From: a virus
Reading direction: 5' to 3' (one strand)
DNA length: 20,613 bases
Virus record (IMG/VR): IMGVR_UViG_3300044632_000902
Span: 1 to 20,613 of that record
Below are positions 1 to 8,190 of the stretch, in pieces; within the stretch, counting starts at the first letter, position 1, and every line of letters starts with the position of its first letter. The position numbers were made by a program, and so were the translations under genes. The notes beneath the pieces are model-generated. The model saw only the letters and a list, made by a program, of their open reading frames with translations, was not told the DNA's origin and did no database searches.

Positions 1-3000
1 GTTGATAGTGCTTCGATTGTTACTGGAGGATCCGGATATTCAGTATATGAAGTAGCAGATGTTGAAATAATTTCTTCTGGATCTAATTATAATACAGATT
101 CGGCAGGACTGGTTTTAACTATAAATTATTTAGGACAAACAGCAACATTTACAGCCACAGTTGATACTGAAACAACAGTACCGGGAGAAAACGATTTATT
201 ATTTCCAATTAAGACAGTTACTCCTCTTGATAGGGGGCTTTGGAATGTATTACCGACCGCACCTTTAATTGCTGTTTCAGAACCTACATTTAGTTCAGAT
301 GGCTCTACCTTAAGTGGTGGATGTGTTTTAAGATTAACCTTTAGAGAAGTAAACGTTGGATCATCAGTACTAACAGTAAATTATGAAGGTCAAATAGCCA
401 CGTTCTCTGCTGCAATCTCTGCAGGAGAAGTAATCTCAGTAGAACCGATTGTTAGAGGAAGATTTACCACAATTAGAACAGCCCCAGTAGCGACTTCGGT
501 TGAACCTTCATACGGGTCAGGAGCTACTTTATCGATTGTATACAGAGAAAAAATAACCAAAGGTTGGAGACATTTAGAAGACTCAAACTACAGCGGAATT
601 TTTAATCCATTCGGAGGTTATAATCCGTATACCGGGTCGTTCGATACATCTGCCGCTGTAAGATTTTATCCTGCTGGAAGTGTTATATGGTGGGATAATA
701 AGTTATGGAAGGCCCTTGTTGACACAAATTTAAGCGACGACGGAAGTTCTTTTTATCTAGGATTAAGTGATTGGATTGAGCTAGATCCTATTTCCACCCA
801 ATGCTCTCTACCGACAAATGTAGCTCTTGGCGACGACGGATCTACTTTAGCAGCAGGATTATTGGATAAAAATCAGATAGCAGAATTAGTTAAAGCAGGA
901 GATCTGTTTGGATCTAGCCTAGCTATGAACAAAGATGGCAGTATTCTAGTTGTAGGTTCTCCTAACAGCGACGGGCAGTTTTTTGTAAATTATAGGGGAG
1001 TATGGAGTCAGTTTCAGGAATACACAGAATCGGATGTAGTACAGTATGACGGCAACTATTATAGGCTCATGGATACTTCAACCCCTGGACCGGTCGATTC
1101 TTCTATAGTCAGTAAAGGAGATATTCCTGTTCCTGGGATAACAGAATTGACGTTATCAGATTCGACACCCTGGCTACCTGTAGGAAATCTCAGCACAGTT
1201 AGTTCTGGAAAAATTCACATTTATAAAAAAGATAGCAACGATGTTTATAATTTAATACAGGTTGTTACTTCTGAAAATATAGATAGTTATAATAACACAG
1301 ATTCGGGATTAGATATAGGAATTTATTCTGGAGACAAGTTTGGATTTAGTTTAGATCTAGATCAAACTGGATCTACTTTGGTTGTTTCTAGTCCGGATGC
1401 AGATACTAATTTGCAAAATCAAGGTTCTGTATATGTGTTTACAACTACAGATTTAGATTCTCCTATATACAATCTTGAACAGAAAATTTCTAGCTACGAA
1501 TCTTATAACAATGAACAATTTGGTTTTTCTGTAAGTGTTGATTATAACTCCGAGAAAATTGTTGTAGGTGCAAAAAACGCTCCTTATAAAATTCCTGTGA
1601 GATTTGACATTTCTGCAGGAACAACTTTTGATGGAAATGCTACTAGTTTCAGCGAACCTCAAGGATATACTGGTCAGGTGTATGTGTTCGAAAAGAAATC
1701 TAATATCTATTTGTTAGCAGAAAAATTAGAAGCTGATTTACAAAATGCTGAATCTTTTGGATATAGCATCGATACTTTTGGCTCAGTCATAGTCACTGGA
1801 TCTCCTAATTATAGAGCACCTCTTGAAACAGAGGCCCAGGCGTTAAGTTCACATCCGATAGGAATAACAAGATTATTCAAGAAAGATTCTAATGTTAATT
1901 CCTGGAATACGTTGGCTCAGCAAACACAGAAAGTAGACATTGATTTAATTACCTCGATAGAAGTCTATGACGAAGTTACTAATCTTAAGCTGGCCGATGT
2001 TGATATAATAGATCATGCAAAGTTGAAAATTTTAGGAATAGCTGAACAAGAGATTAGTTACAAAACTGTATATGATCCTGCAGTCTATACTAACGGAACA
2101 GATGAACAAGTAGTAGATGAAACTACTGCCTGGTTTGAAAAAAATGTAGGCAAGCTATGGTGGAATCTATCTACAGTAAAATGGATAGATTACGAACAAG
2201 GCGACGATGTTTATAGATCTGGAAACTGGAACGGATTAGCTTTCGGGTCATCCATTGACATCTATGAATGGGTAGAATCGTCGCTGTTGCCTTCGGATTG
2301 GAGCATACTTGCTGATACAAATGAGGGACTGGCCGAAGGAATATCTGGACAGCCATTATATTCAGATAATACAGTGTACAGTGTAAAAGAAATATACAAT
2401 GTAAACACAGGTCAATTAACCGGAACTAGATATTATTTCTGGGTTAAAAATAAAGCAATATTACCAACAAACACTGTAGGAAGAAGATTGCCTTCTTCGG
2501 ACGTGGCATCGCTTATAATTAATCCTGCTTCTTCTGGTTTACCGATAATAGCTTTATTAGATTCTAATAAATTCTTGGCTTACAATTTTAATTCTTTATT
2601 AGAAAATGATACTGCTTATTTGAATATACAGTATAAGAAAAACAAAAAATCAAATAATTTAAGTCATAATGAATATTTGTTATTGTCTGAAAATTTAATA
2701 GGTAGTATTCCTAACCAAGACATTGAAACTAAATGGATAGATAGCTTGGTTGGTTTCGACCAAGCAGGTAACTCAGTTCCAGATCCTAAAATACCTGAAA
2801 AGCAAAGATACGGAATATCTTTCAGACCAAGACAAGGTATGTTCGAAGACAATAATAAAATATTAGGTATTTTAATTGATAGAATAAACGAGCATTTATT
2901 ATTAAGACCTTTTGCAGATACTTTAAATTACGAAAATTTAAACTTAGTCGATCCTAAACCAGAACAAAGTTCAAATGAGTTCGATGATGAAGTAGATAAT

Positions 3001-6000
3001 TTTATCGATTTACAAAATATTAATACTGTTAGACTCAAACAGGCAGTATTAACTGTGAATATAGTTGATGCAGAAATTGATACAATTGATATTGTAGATC
3101 CTGGATTCGGTTACAAAATACCTCCTCCTATAGAAATAGAAGGTGACGGATCAGGAGCCAAGGCCGAATTAATCATCGATAACCAAGGAAGGGTATCATC
3201 GGTAACCGTAATCGCTAAAGGAAAAAAATATACTTCAGCAATAGCTAAAGTAAGAAGTTATGCAGTGTTGGTAAATGTAGATGAAACAGCTAACGATTTC
3301 TGGAGTGTTTATTCTTATGACACTGTGAGAAAAGATTTTTTCAGAAGTAAGTCGCAGGGTTTTGATACGACAAAGTATTGGTTGAAGATTGACTGGTATG
3401 CGACAGGCTACTCTAAAACTTCCAGGATCAGTAAAGAAGTAGGATCTCTCTATGAAGAAAGCTCATTAGCTATACAAGAAGGAGATCTATTAAAAGTTAA
3501 AGAATTTGGATCCGGTGGTTGGGCATTACTTAATAAAGTAAAAGAAGGTGCTGGAGATGTTCTCAACAACTATGAATTGGTCGGTCGACAAAACGGAACG
3601 ATTCAGTTATCTACAAAATTGTATAGTAAGAGTTCTCAAATACTAGGCTTTGATGCAACTAGCTCTTACGATACCAGTGAGTATGATTTATTGCCGTCAT
3701 TAGAATTAAGAAATATCTTAAATGCAGTTAAGCAAGATATTTTTATAGAAGATCTAAGAAACGAATGGAATAATTTATTTTTAATTTCTTTAAGATATGC
3801 TTTCTCAGAACAAGAATATATTGATTGGGCATTTAAAACAAGTTTCTTAAATGCAACACATAATGTTGGCTCTTTAGAACAGAAAATAAATTATAAGAAT
3901 GATAATCTTGACAGCTTCAGAAGTTATGTAGAAGAAGTTAAACCTTATCGAACCACAATAAGACAATATAAGAGTAGGTACACAGGATTAGAAATAACAA
4001 ATTCTGTAATCAGTGATTTTGATTTACCTCCAGCGTACTCTAGCGCCAGCGGAAAAATTTTACCGATTAATAGTTCTTTTGATCTAACAGATCAGTATCC
4101 TTGGAAAAATTGGAAAGATAATTTAGGATTTGAAATAAAAGAAATCTTAGTTTCTAATAGCGGAGATGGATACACCTCTGCGCCAACGGTATTAATAGAA
4201 GGCGATGGTTCGGGTGCAGAAGCGATAGCTTTTATAACTAATAAAAAACTAAGATCTATTAAATTAATATCCGGAGGAACAGGATATACAAAAGCACCTA
4301 CCGTATCGTTAGTCGGTGGAAACGGATTCAATTCTAACGTAGCTAAGGCAGTGGCAATTTTAGGAGAGTCACCGATTCGAACTTTCGACGTCAAATTAAA
4401 ATTTGATAGAATAAGCAAAACTGGAACTTTATCGGAATTTAATTTTTCACAATCATTTACAGCTAGTGCATCGTCCGCTGTATTTGACTTAAAATATGCG
4501 CCTAGCAAAGATAGAAGTAAGATTTCAGTCACACGAAATGAACAGATTGTTTTCAACAATGAATATGAAATTATCTACTATACTTCAACAGTTGACACAT
4601 ATTCCTTAACTAAGGCAAAAATAAAGTTTTTAATTCAACTCGAGCAGGGAGACTTAATAACTGTTGCCTATGAGAAATTTAACGAAATTTACGATAGCGT
4701 TGATAGAATAAATTCTTATTATAATCCTGTCGAGGGAATGAAAGGCAAAGTAGTGAGTCAATTAATGACTGGTATCGACTACGGCGGTATTCAAATTCAA
4801 GGCACAACTTTTGATGTTAGCGGCGGCTGGGATGCGTTGCCTTGGTTTACTGATGCCTGGGATAGTGTTGAATCAAATAATGATTACCATTATGTAGTTT
4901 CTAGCGCAGACGACGGTAGTACTATAACAGTTTTATTACCAAAAGCTCCTGCGGCTAATCAGCGAGTGTCGATCTATTTGAAACGTGCTGGATCTAAAGA
5001 ACTAAGAACTATAGAAACTTTGGATGCAAACGGTAATCCTGTTGTGGTTTACGACGAAGCTGTTGCTGAGCCTCCAGTTATAAGAATCGATGATCCTTAT
5101 TTTGGAATGTACGACGGTAGTACAGTTATGCCTAACGGCAGAACAACCGAACCAGAAAATGCATTAATGCCTACGTTTGTCGGCGATGGAGAAAACAGAA
5201 CAGTAGTTTTTGATGAATACGGAGTTCAAACTTTCCCTGGTGATACATTAATTTTTAGAAATTTTGAAAGCGACGGAACTGTTTCTATTAAAGATCCTAA
5301 TCTTTTAGACACTGAACTCAGCGGAGGATCTTTTGCAGGTACTTGGAGTAATAATCTAATAGGACCTAACGCTGTTGCAGGATCTTACACTACCGCACAA
5401 GGAACGTTAGCTCAAGATATTTCGATTGATGGCGGAAAATTAATAAGTCCCGATCAAGTACCAGCTCCAGAAGAAAATATACCTGGACAAGTATTAGAAA
5501 GTTTAAGTATTAAAGTTTTTAACTCAACTTTTTCGGGAGGATCTCCTGTTAATTTAAGATTATACTTTGCTGACGGTATACAAAAGAATTACGATATAGG
5601 TTTACATATTCTAGAAGGTAAATCTCTTGTTGTGTATATCGATAAAATAAAACAAGAATTTATTGAAGGAAGTAATTTAATATACACAATAAATTATTCA
5701 ACTAATCAAGTAGAATTTGTTGATACTCCTGTTGCGGGATCATTGATAGAAATAATTTCGATAGGAGTTGGCGGAGTATCGATATTAGATTATACCGAAT
5801 TTGTAACAGACGGTGAGACTTCTCATTTCCTAACAAAGGCAAATTACTCAGATACCCAATCAGTGTTAGTCACTGTAGACGGAATAGAAGTAGACATAGG
5901 TTTTGTTGAAAGTTCGACAGTGACGGAAACTACAGGAAAAACTCTAATTGAGTTTAGCACCCAACCAGAACGAAATCAAGTAGTAAAAATTGTTGTTCTG

Positions 6001-7509
6001 GGAGCATCGTTAGATACAGACAGTACCCAGCAGTCTATTATCAGATCCAATCAACAGACTTTTATATATGACGGAAGTACTAGAAAATACGATTTAGATA
6101 AATTTGTTAATTTAACTAGAAACAGTTCAAAGTCTGCCATGTTAGTAGAAGTTAACAATGCACATTTACAAGGCGTCGATGCCGTAGTTCAGGTATACGA
6201 TGGTACAAATAATACAGTAGCATTAGGAATAGATCCAATTGAAGTTTCAGGAACTATTACTTCAAATAACATTAAAGTTTTTGTTAATAATGTTGAGCAA
6301 TCATTCTTAGTCGTATGGACTTATAATGGAACTACTAGTATAGTAACAGTTTCTACTACGTATCTCCAAGTAGGAGATATTATAAAAGTTGAAAACGATG
6401 TAAGAAGCCAATACAATATTGTCAGCAATGATATATTAATAAACGATTTGGTAGATTTAACAGCTGGAGATTTGATAACTGTAACTTGGTTCAGCGAATA
6501 CCCAACTTTCGATATCGTTAGTGACGAATACACAGGAGGAAAATCAATTTATAGATTGTCATCTACTCCTATAAATTCAAGTTATGTTTGGGTATACAAA
6601 AATGGTATACGTTTAACAGGAAACAAAGATTATTCTGTGTCTCTTCCGAGATCTGTATTATATCTCAATGATGAAACTACATCATCGGATAAAATTAAAA
6701 TCTTCCAATTTGGTAATAGGATTTACAAAAAATCATCTGCATATCAAATATTCAAAGATATGTTAAATGTTTATCATTATAAACGTTATTCTATTGATAG
6801 AAATGTAAAATTAGCTCAAGATTTAAATTATTATGATCAAGTTATTAAGGTAACTGATGCATCCAATCTTTCAATTCCTATAACTTCTAGAAATATTCCA
6901 GGAATTATTGAAATCAATGGAGAAAAGATCGAATACTTAGTATTAAGTGGAAACACATTGTCTCAATTGAGAAGAGGAAGTTTCGGCACAGCAATAGCAA
7001 CGGTGCATGAGCAAGGAAGTCATATAGTTAATTTAGGATCTTCTGAGAACATTCCTTACGTTGAAGAACAAGATAAAAATAATTTCATTAGCGACGGTAG
7101 TACGTTGTTGGTAGGTCCGTTACCTTATGTGCCTAACAAATCAACTAGAAATTCTTGGTATAGAACAGATATACCTTCTGAATATGGACCTTGTGATCAA
7201 ATAGAAGTATTTGTTGGCGGTGTTAGACTAAGAAAAGATCATATCACGATTTATAAAGAAGAATTAGGACCATCTAGCCCGTTAGCAGATACTACATTAC
7301 AAGCAGAATTTAGCGTTGACGGAGATTCAAATTACGTAAGACTTTCCGAACCGGTAAAAGCTGGAACTAGAATAACTATAGTTCGTCGAACTGGTAGATC
7401 TTGGTACGAAAGAGGAGAAACAACGGCAACATCGGGCTTAAGTTTATTGGATAACAATACTCCGATTGCAGTATTCTTGTCGCAAAAGACTACGGAGTTG
7501 CCCGAATAA
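1..7509 (+). CDS. Giant modular virion structural protein, 5' end missing (2502 codons present)
   Basis: Frame 1 is open from the first base to the TAA at 7507-7509, so the gene starts outside the window. An in-frame TTG at 862 has no ribosome-binding site and lies inside a conserved repeat, so it is not the start. Modules in order (residues counted from base 1): two possible CBM5/12-like segments (about 221-263 and 331-393); FG-GAP/integrin-type propeller repeats (about 274-605, with FGSSLAMNKDGS, FGFSLDLDQTGS, FGFSVSVDY, FGYSIDTFG); a Trp-rich segment near 717 (GKLWWNLSTVKWIDYEQGDD); glycine-rich GDGSGA repeats near 1048 and 1401; a KPYRTTIRQYKSRY motif at 1314; a series of beta-rich repeats at about 1500-2200; an LSQLRRGSFGT module near 2320; and a C-terminal module with RLRKDHITIY. 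From memory, these modules recur in very large virion proteins of marine T4-like phages. Its place ahead of the fibres suggests a baseplate or baseplate-attached protein, but no T4 gene number can be assigned. Confidence 0.85.
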   Translation, partial: VDSASIVTGGSGYSVYEVADVEIISSGSNYNTDSAGLVLTINYLGQTATFTATVDTETTVPGENDLLFPIKTVTPLDRGLWNVLPTAPLIAVSEPTFSSDGSTLSGGCVLRLTFREVNVGSSVLTVNYEGQIATFSAAISAGEVISVEPIVRGRFTTIRTAPVATSVEPSYGSGATLSIVYREKITKGWRHLEDSNYSGIFNPFGGYNPYTGSFDTSAAVRFYPAGSVIWWDNKLWKALVDTNLSDDGSSFYLGLSDWIELDPISTQCSLPTNVALGDDGSTLAAGLLDKNQIAELVKAGDLFGSSLAMNKDGSILVVGSPNSDGQFFVNYRGVWSQFQEYTESDVVQYDGNYYRLMDTSTPGPVDSSIVSKGDIPVPGITELTLSDSTPWLPVGNLSTVSSGKIHIYKKDSNDVYNLIQVVTSENIDSYNNTDSGLDIGIYSGDKFGFSLDLDQTGSTLVVSSPDADTNLQNQGSVYVFTTTDLDSPIYNLEQKISSYESYNNEQFGFSVSVDYNSEKIVVGAKNAPYKIPVRFDISAGTTFDGNATSFSEPQGYTGQVYVFEKKSNIYLLAEKLEADLQNAESFGYSIDTFGSVIVTGSPNYRAPLETEAQALSSHPIGITRLFKKDSNVNSWNTLAQQTQKVDIDLITSIEVYDEVTNLKLADVDIIDHAKLKILGIAEQEISYKTVYDPAVYTNGTDEQVVDETTAWFEKNVGKLWWNLSTVKWIDYEQGDDVYRSGNWNGLAFGSSIDIYEWVESSLLPSDWSILADTNEGLAEGISGQPLYSDNTVYSVKEIYNVNTGQLTGTRYYFWVKNKAILPTNTVGRRLPSSDVASLIINPASSGLPIIALLDSNKFLAYNFNSLLENDTAYLNIQYKKNKKSNNLSHNEYLLLSENLIGSIPNQDIETKWIDSLVGFDQAGNSVPDPKIPEKQRYGISFRPRQGMFEDNNKILGILIDRINEHLLLRPFADTLNYENLNLVDPKPEQSSNEFDDEVDNFIDLQNINTVRLKQAVLTVNIVDAEIDTIDIVDPGFGYKIPPPIEIEGDGSGAKAELIIDNQGRVSSVTVIAKGKKYTSAIAKVRSYAVLVNVDETANDFWSVYSYDTVRKDFFRSKSQGFDTTKYWLKIDWYATGYSKTSRISKEVGSLYEESSLAIQEGDLLKVKEFGSGGWALLNKVKEGAGDVLNNYELVGRQNGTIQLSTKLYSKSSQILGFDATSSYDTSEYDLLPSLELRNILNAVKQDIFIEDLRNEWNNLFLISLRYAFSEQEYIDWAFKTSFLNATHNVGSLEQKINYKNDNLDSFRSYVEEVKPYRTTIRQYKSRYTGLEITNSVISDFDLPPAYSSASGKILPINSSFDLTDQYPWKNWKDNLGFEIKEILVSNSGDGYTSAPTVLIEGDGSGAEAIAFITNKKLRSIKLISGGTGYTKAPTVSLVGGNGFNSNVAKAVAILGESPIRTFDVKLKFDRISKTGTLSEFNFSQSFTASASSAVFDLKYAPSKDRSKISVTRNEQIVFNNEYEIIYYTSTVDTYSLTKAKIKFLIQLEQGDLITVAYEKFNEIYDSVDRINSYYNPVEGMKGKVVSQLMTGIDYGGIQIQGTTFDVSGGWDALPWFTDAWDSVESNNDYHYVVSSADDGSTITVLLPKAPAANQRVSIYLKRAGSKELRTIETLDANGNPVVVYDEAVAEPPVIRIDDPYFGMYDGSTVMPNGRTTEPENALMPTFVGDGENRTVVFDEYGVQTFPGDTLIFRNFESDGTVSIKDPNLLDTELSGGSFAGTWSNNLIGPNAVAGSYTTAQGTLAQDISIDGGKLISPDQVPAPEENIPGQVLESLSIKVFNSTFSGGSPVNLRLYFADGIQKNYDIGLHILEGKSLVVYIDKIKQEFIEGSNLIYTINYSTNQVEFVDTPVAGSLIEIISIGVGGVSILDYTEFVTDGETSHFLTKANYSDTQSVLVTVDGIEVDIGFVESSTVTETTGKTLIEFSTQPERNQVVKIVVLGASLDTDSTQQSIIRSNQQTFIYDGSTRKYDLDKFVNLTRNSSKSAMLVEVNNAHLQGVDAVVQVYDGTNNTVALGIDPIEVSGTITSNNIKVFVNNVEQSFLVVWTYNGTTSIVTVSTTYLQVGDIIKVENDVRSQYNIVSNDILINDLVDLTAGDLITVTWFSEYPTFDIVSDEYTGGKSIYRLSSTPINSSYVWVYKNGIRLTGNKDYSVSLPRSVLYLNDETTSSDKIKIFQFGNRIYKKSSAYQIFKDMLNVYHYKRYSIDRNVKLAQDLNYYDQVIKVTDASNLSIPITSRNIPGIIEINGEKIEYLVLSGNTLSQLRRGSFGTAIATVHEQGSHIVNLGSSENIPYVEEQDKNNFISDGSTLLVGPLPYVPNKSTRNSWYRTDIPSEYGPCDQIEVFVGGVRLRKDHITIYKEELGPSSPLADTTLQAEFSVDGDSNYVRLSEPVKAGTRITIVRRTGRSWYERGETTATSGLSLLDNNTPIAVFLSQKTTELPE

Positions 7510-7512
7510 ATA
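7505..7512 (+). promoter_or_regulatory. Putative T4-type late promoter box
   Basis: AATAAATA matches 7 of 8 bases of the T4 late promoter TATAAATA. It overlaps the stop codon of the giant gene. In T4, transcription starts about 6-7 bases after this box, which here is about 7518. That places the AGAAGAG ribosome-binding site and the ATG at 7538 inside a short leader. In AT-rich DNA such a box can arise by chance. The position at a gene junction and the shared ATAAATAC core with the box at 14495 are the main support. Confidence 0.45.
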
Positions 7513-7524
7513 CACTATGGATTT

Positions 7525-7531
7525 AGAAGAG
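7525..7531 (+). promoter_or_regulatory. Ribosome-binding site that decides the start at 7538
   Basis: AGAAGAG lies 6 bases before the ATG at 7538. The in-frame alternatives at 7466 and 7517 have no comparable purine-rich motif. The one at 7466 would also overlap the preceding gene by 44 bases, and the one at 7517 would sit at the expected start point of the late transcript. Confidence 0.55.
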
Positions 7532-7537
7532 AACAAT

Positions 7538-8188
7538 ATGGAACAGCAGCCAACGCCAGAAAACATCCAAATTCCTGAAAAAAAGCCCAATGAAGTCGGT
7601 GGATTTCATTACGAGGGGCATATTAAAATTTGGGATCCGGAAAGTAAAGAAATATTCATTGATAAAAGAAACGCTATTCATTATGAAAATATGAGTGTAG
7701 CTATGGTCAACAGTATTAGTAATCAGGGTAAAGGTTGGATTTATCAAATGGTGTTTGGCTCAGGCGGCACAACTGTAGATCCTACCGGACTTATTTCGTA
7801 CTTGACTCCGAACACTATAGGTACTAATACCGGGTTATATAACCAAACCTATAGTAAAATAGTAGATCAAAATGCCACTGCTAACACAGATCCTATTCGA
7901 AATAAGATGGAAGTCAGACACATCAGCGGAGCCACATATTCAGATGTTATCATAACTTGTCTACTAGATTACGGCGAACCCGACGGTCAAGAAGCATTTG
8001 ATAACAGTCAGACATTATCTGGAGATTTCGTATTTGACGAACTAGGGTTGAAATCATATGATCCTTCTGGTTCGGGAAAATTGCTAACACACGTGGTATT
8101 CCATCCCGTACAGAAAAGCTTAAACAGATTATTACAGATTGACTATACAATCAGAATACAAAGTTTAACCGGTTTTAATGAGGTATAA
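7538..8188 (+). CDS. Conserved phage virion structural protein (216 aa)
   Basis: The family is recognised, from memory, as a conserved unnamed structural protein of T4-like marine phages that sits between the large baseplate-region genes and the fibres. Visible segments are an acidic, proline-rich N-terminus (PTPENIQIPEKKPNE), then GHIKIWDPESKEIFIDKRNA, HYENMSVAMVNSI, a glycine-rich stretch around FGSGGTTVDPTG, LLDYGEPDGQEAFDN, FDELGLKSYDPSGSGKLLTHV and a C-terminal FHPVQKSLNRLLQIDYTIR. No signal peptide, membrane segment or catalytic motif is seen. The start at 7538 is chosen for its AGAAGAG ribosome-binding site and late-promoter spacing; ATG 7517 would add seven residues. The stop is two bases before the next ATG, so it is probably co-translated with the first fibre gene. 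Its biochemical role is unknown; a baseplate or fibre-connector part is an inference from position. Confidence 0.75.
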   Translation: MEQQPTPENIQIPEKKPNEVGGFHYEGHIKIWDPESKEIFIDKRNAIHYENMSVAMVNSISNQGKGWIYQMVFGSGGTTVDPTGLISYLTPNTIGTNTGLYNQTYSKIVDQNATANTDPIRNKMEVRHISGATYSDVIITCLLDYGEPDGQEAFDNSQTLSGDFVFDELGLKSYDPSGSGKLLTHVVFHPVQKSLNRLLQIDYTIRIQSLTGFNEV

Positions 8189-8190
8189 AG

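Noticed and set aside
4092-4559. 155-codon open frame on the - strand inside the giant gene
   Set aside because: It has no ribosome-binding site or family resemblance and lies antisense to a strongly coding region. It is a shadow of the + strand codon pattern, as are the other - strand frames (for example 9306-9662, 13008-13406 and 11890-12162).
7466-7509. Programmed frameshift joining the giant gene to the next one
   Set aside because: The two frames overlap only if the implausible 7466 start is used. No slippery heptamer with a downstream structure was noticed near 7509, and the next gene has its own ribosome-binding site.
7466-7537. Upstream extensions of the 216-residue protein (ATG 7466 or 7517)
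   Set aside because: ATG 7466 overlaps the giant gene by 44 bases and encodes an odd Cys/Arg-rich leader. ATG 7517 lacks a ribosome-binding site and sits at the expected late-transcript start.
8184-8190. TATAAAG as a promoter for the first fibre gene
   Set aside because: It lacks the TAAATA core of the late box, overlaps the stop codon and would leave no leader. The GAGG next to it is better explained as a ribosome-binding site.
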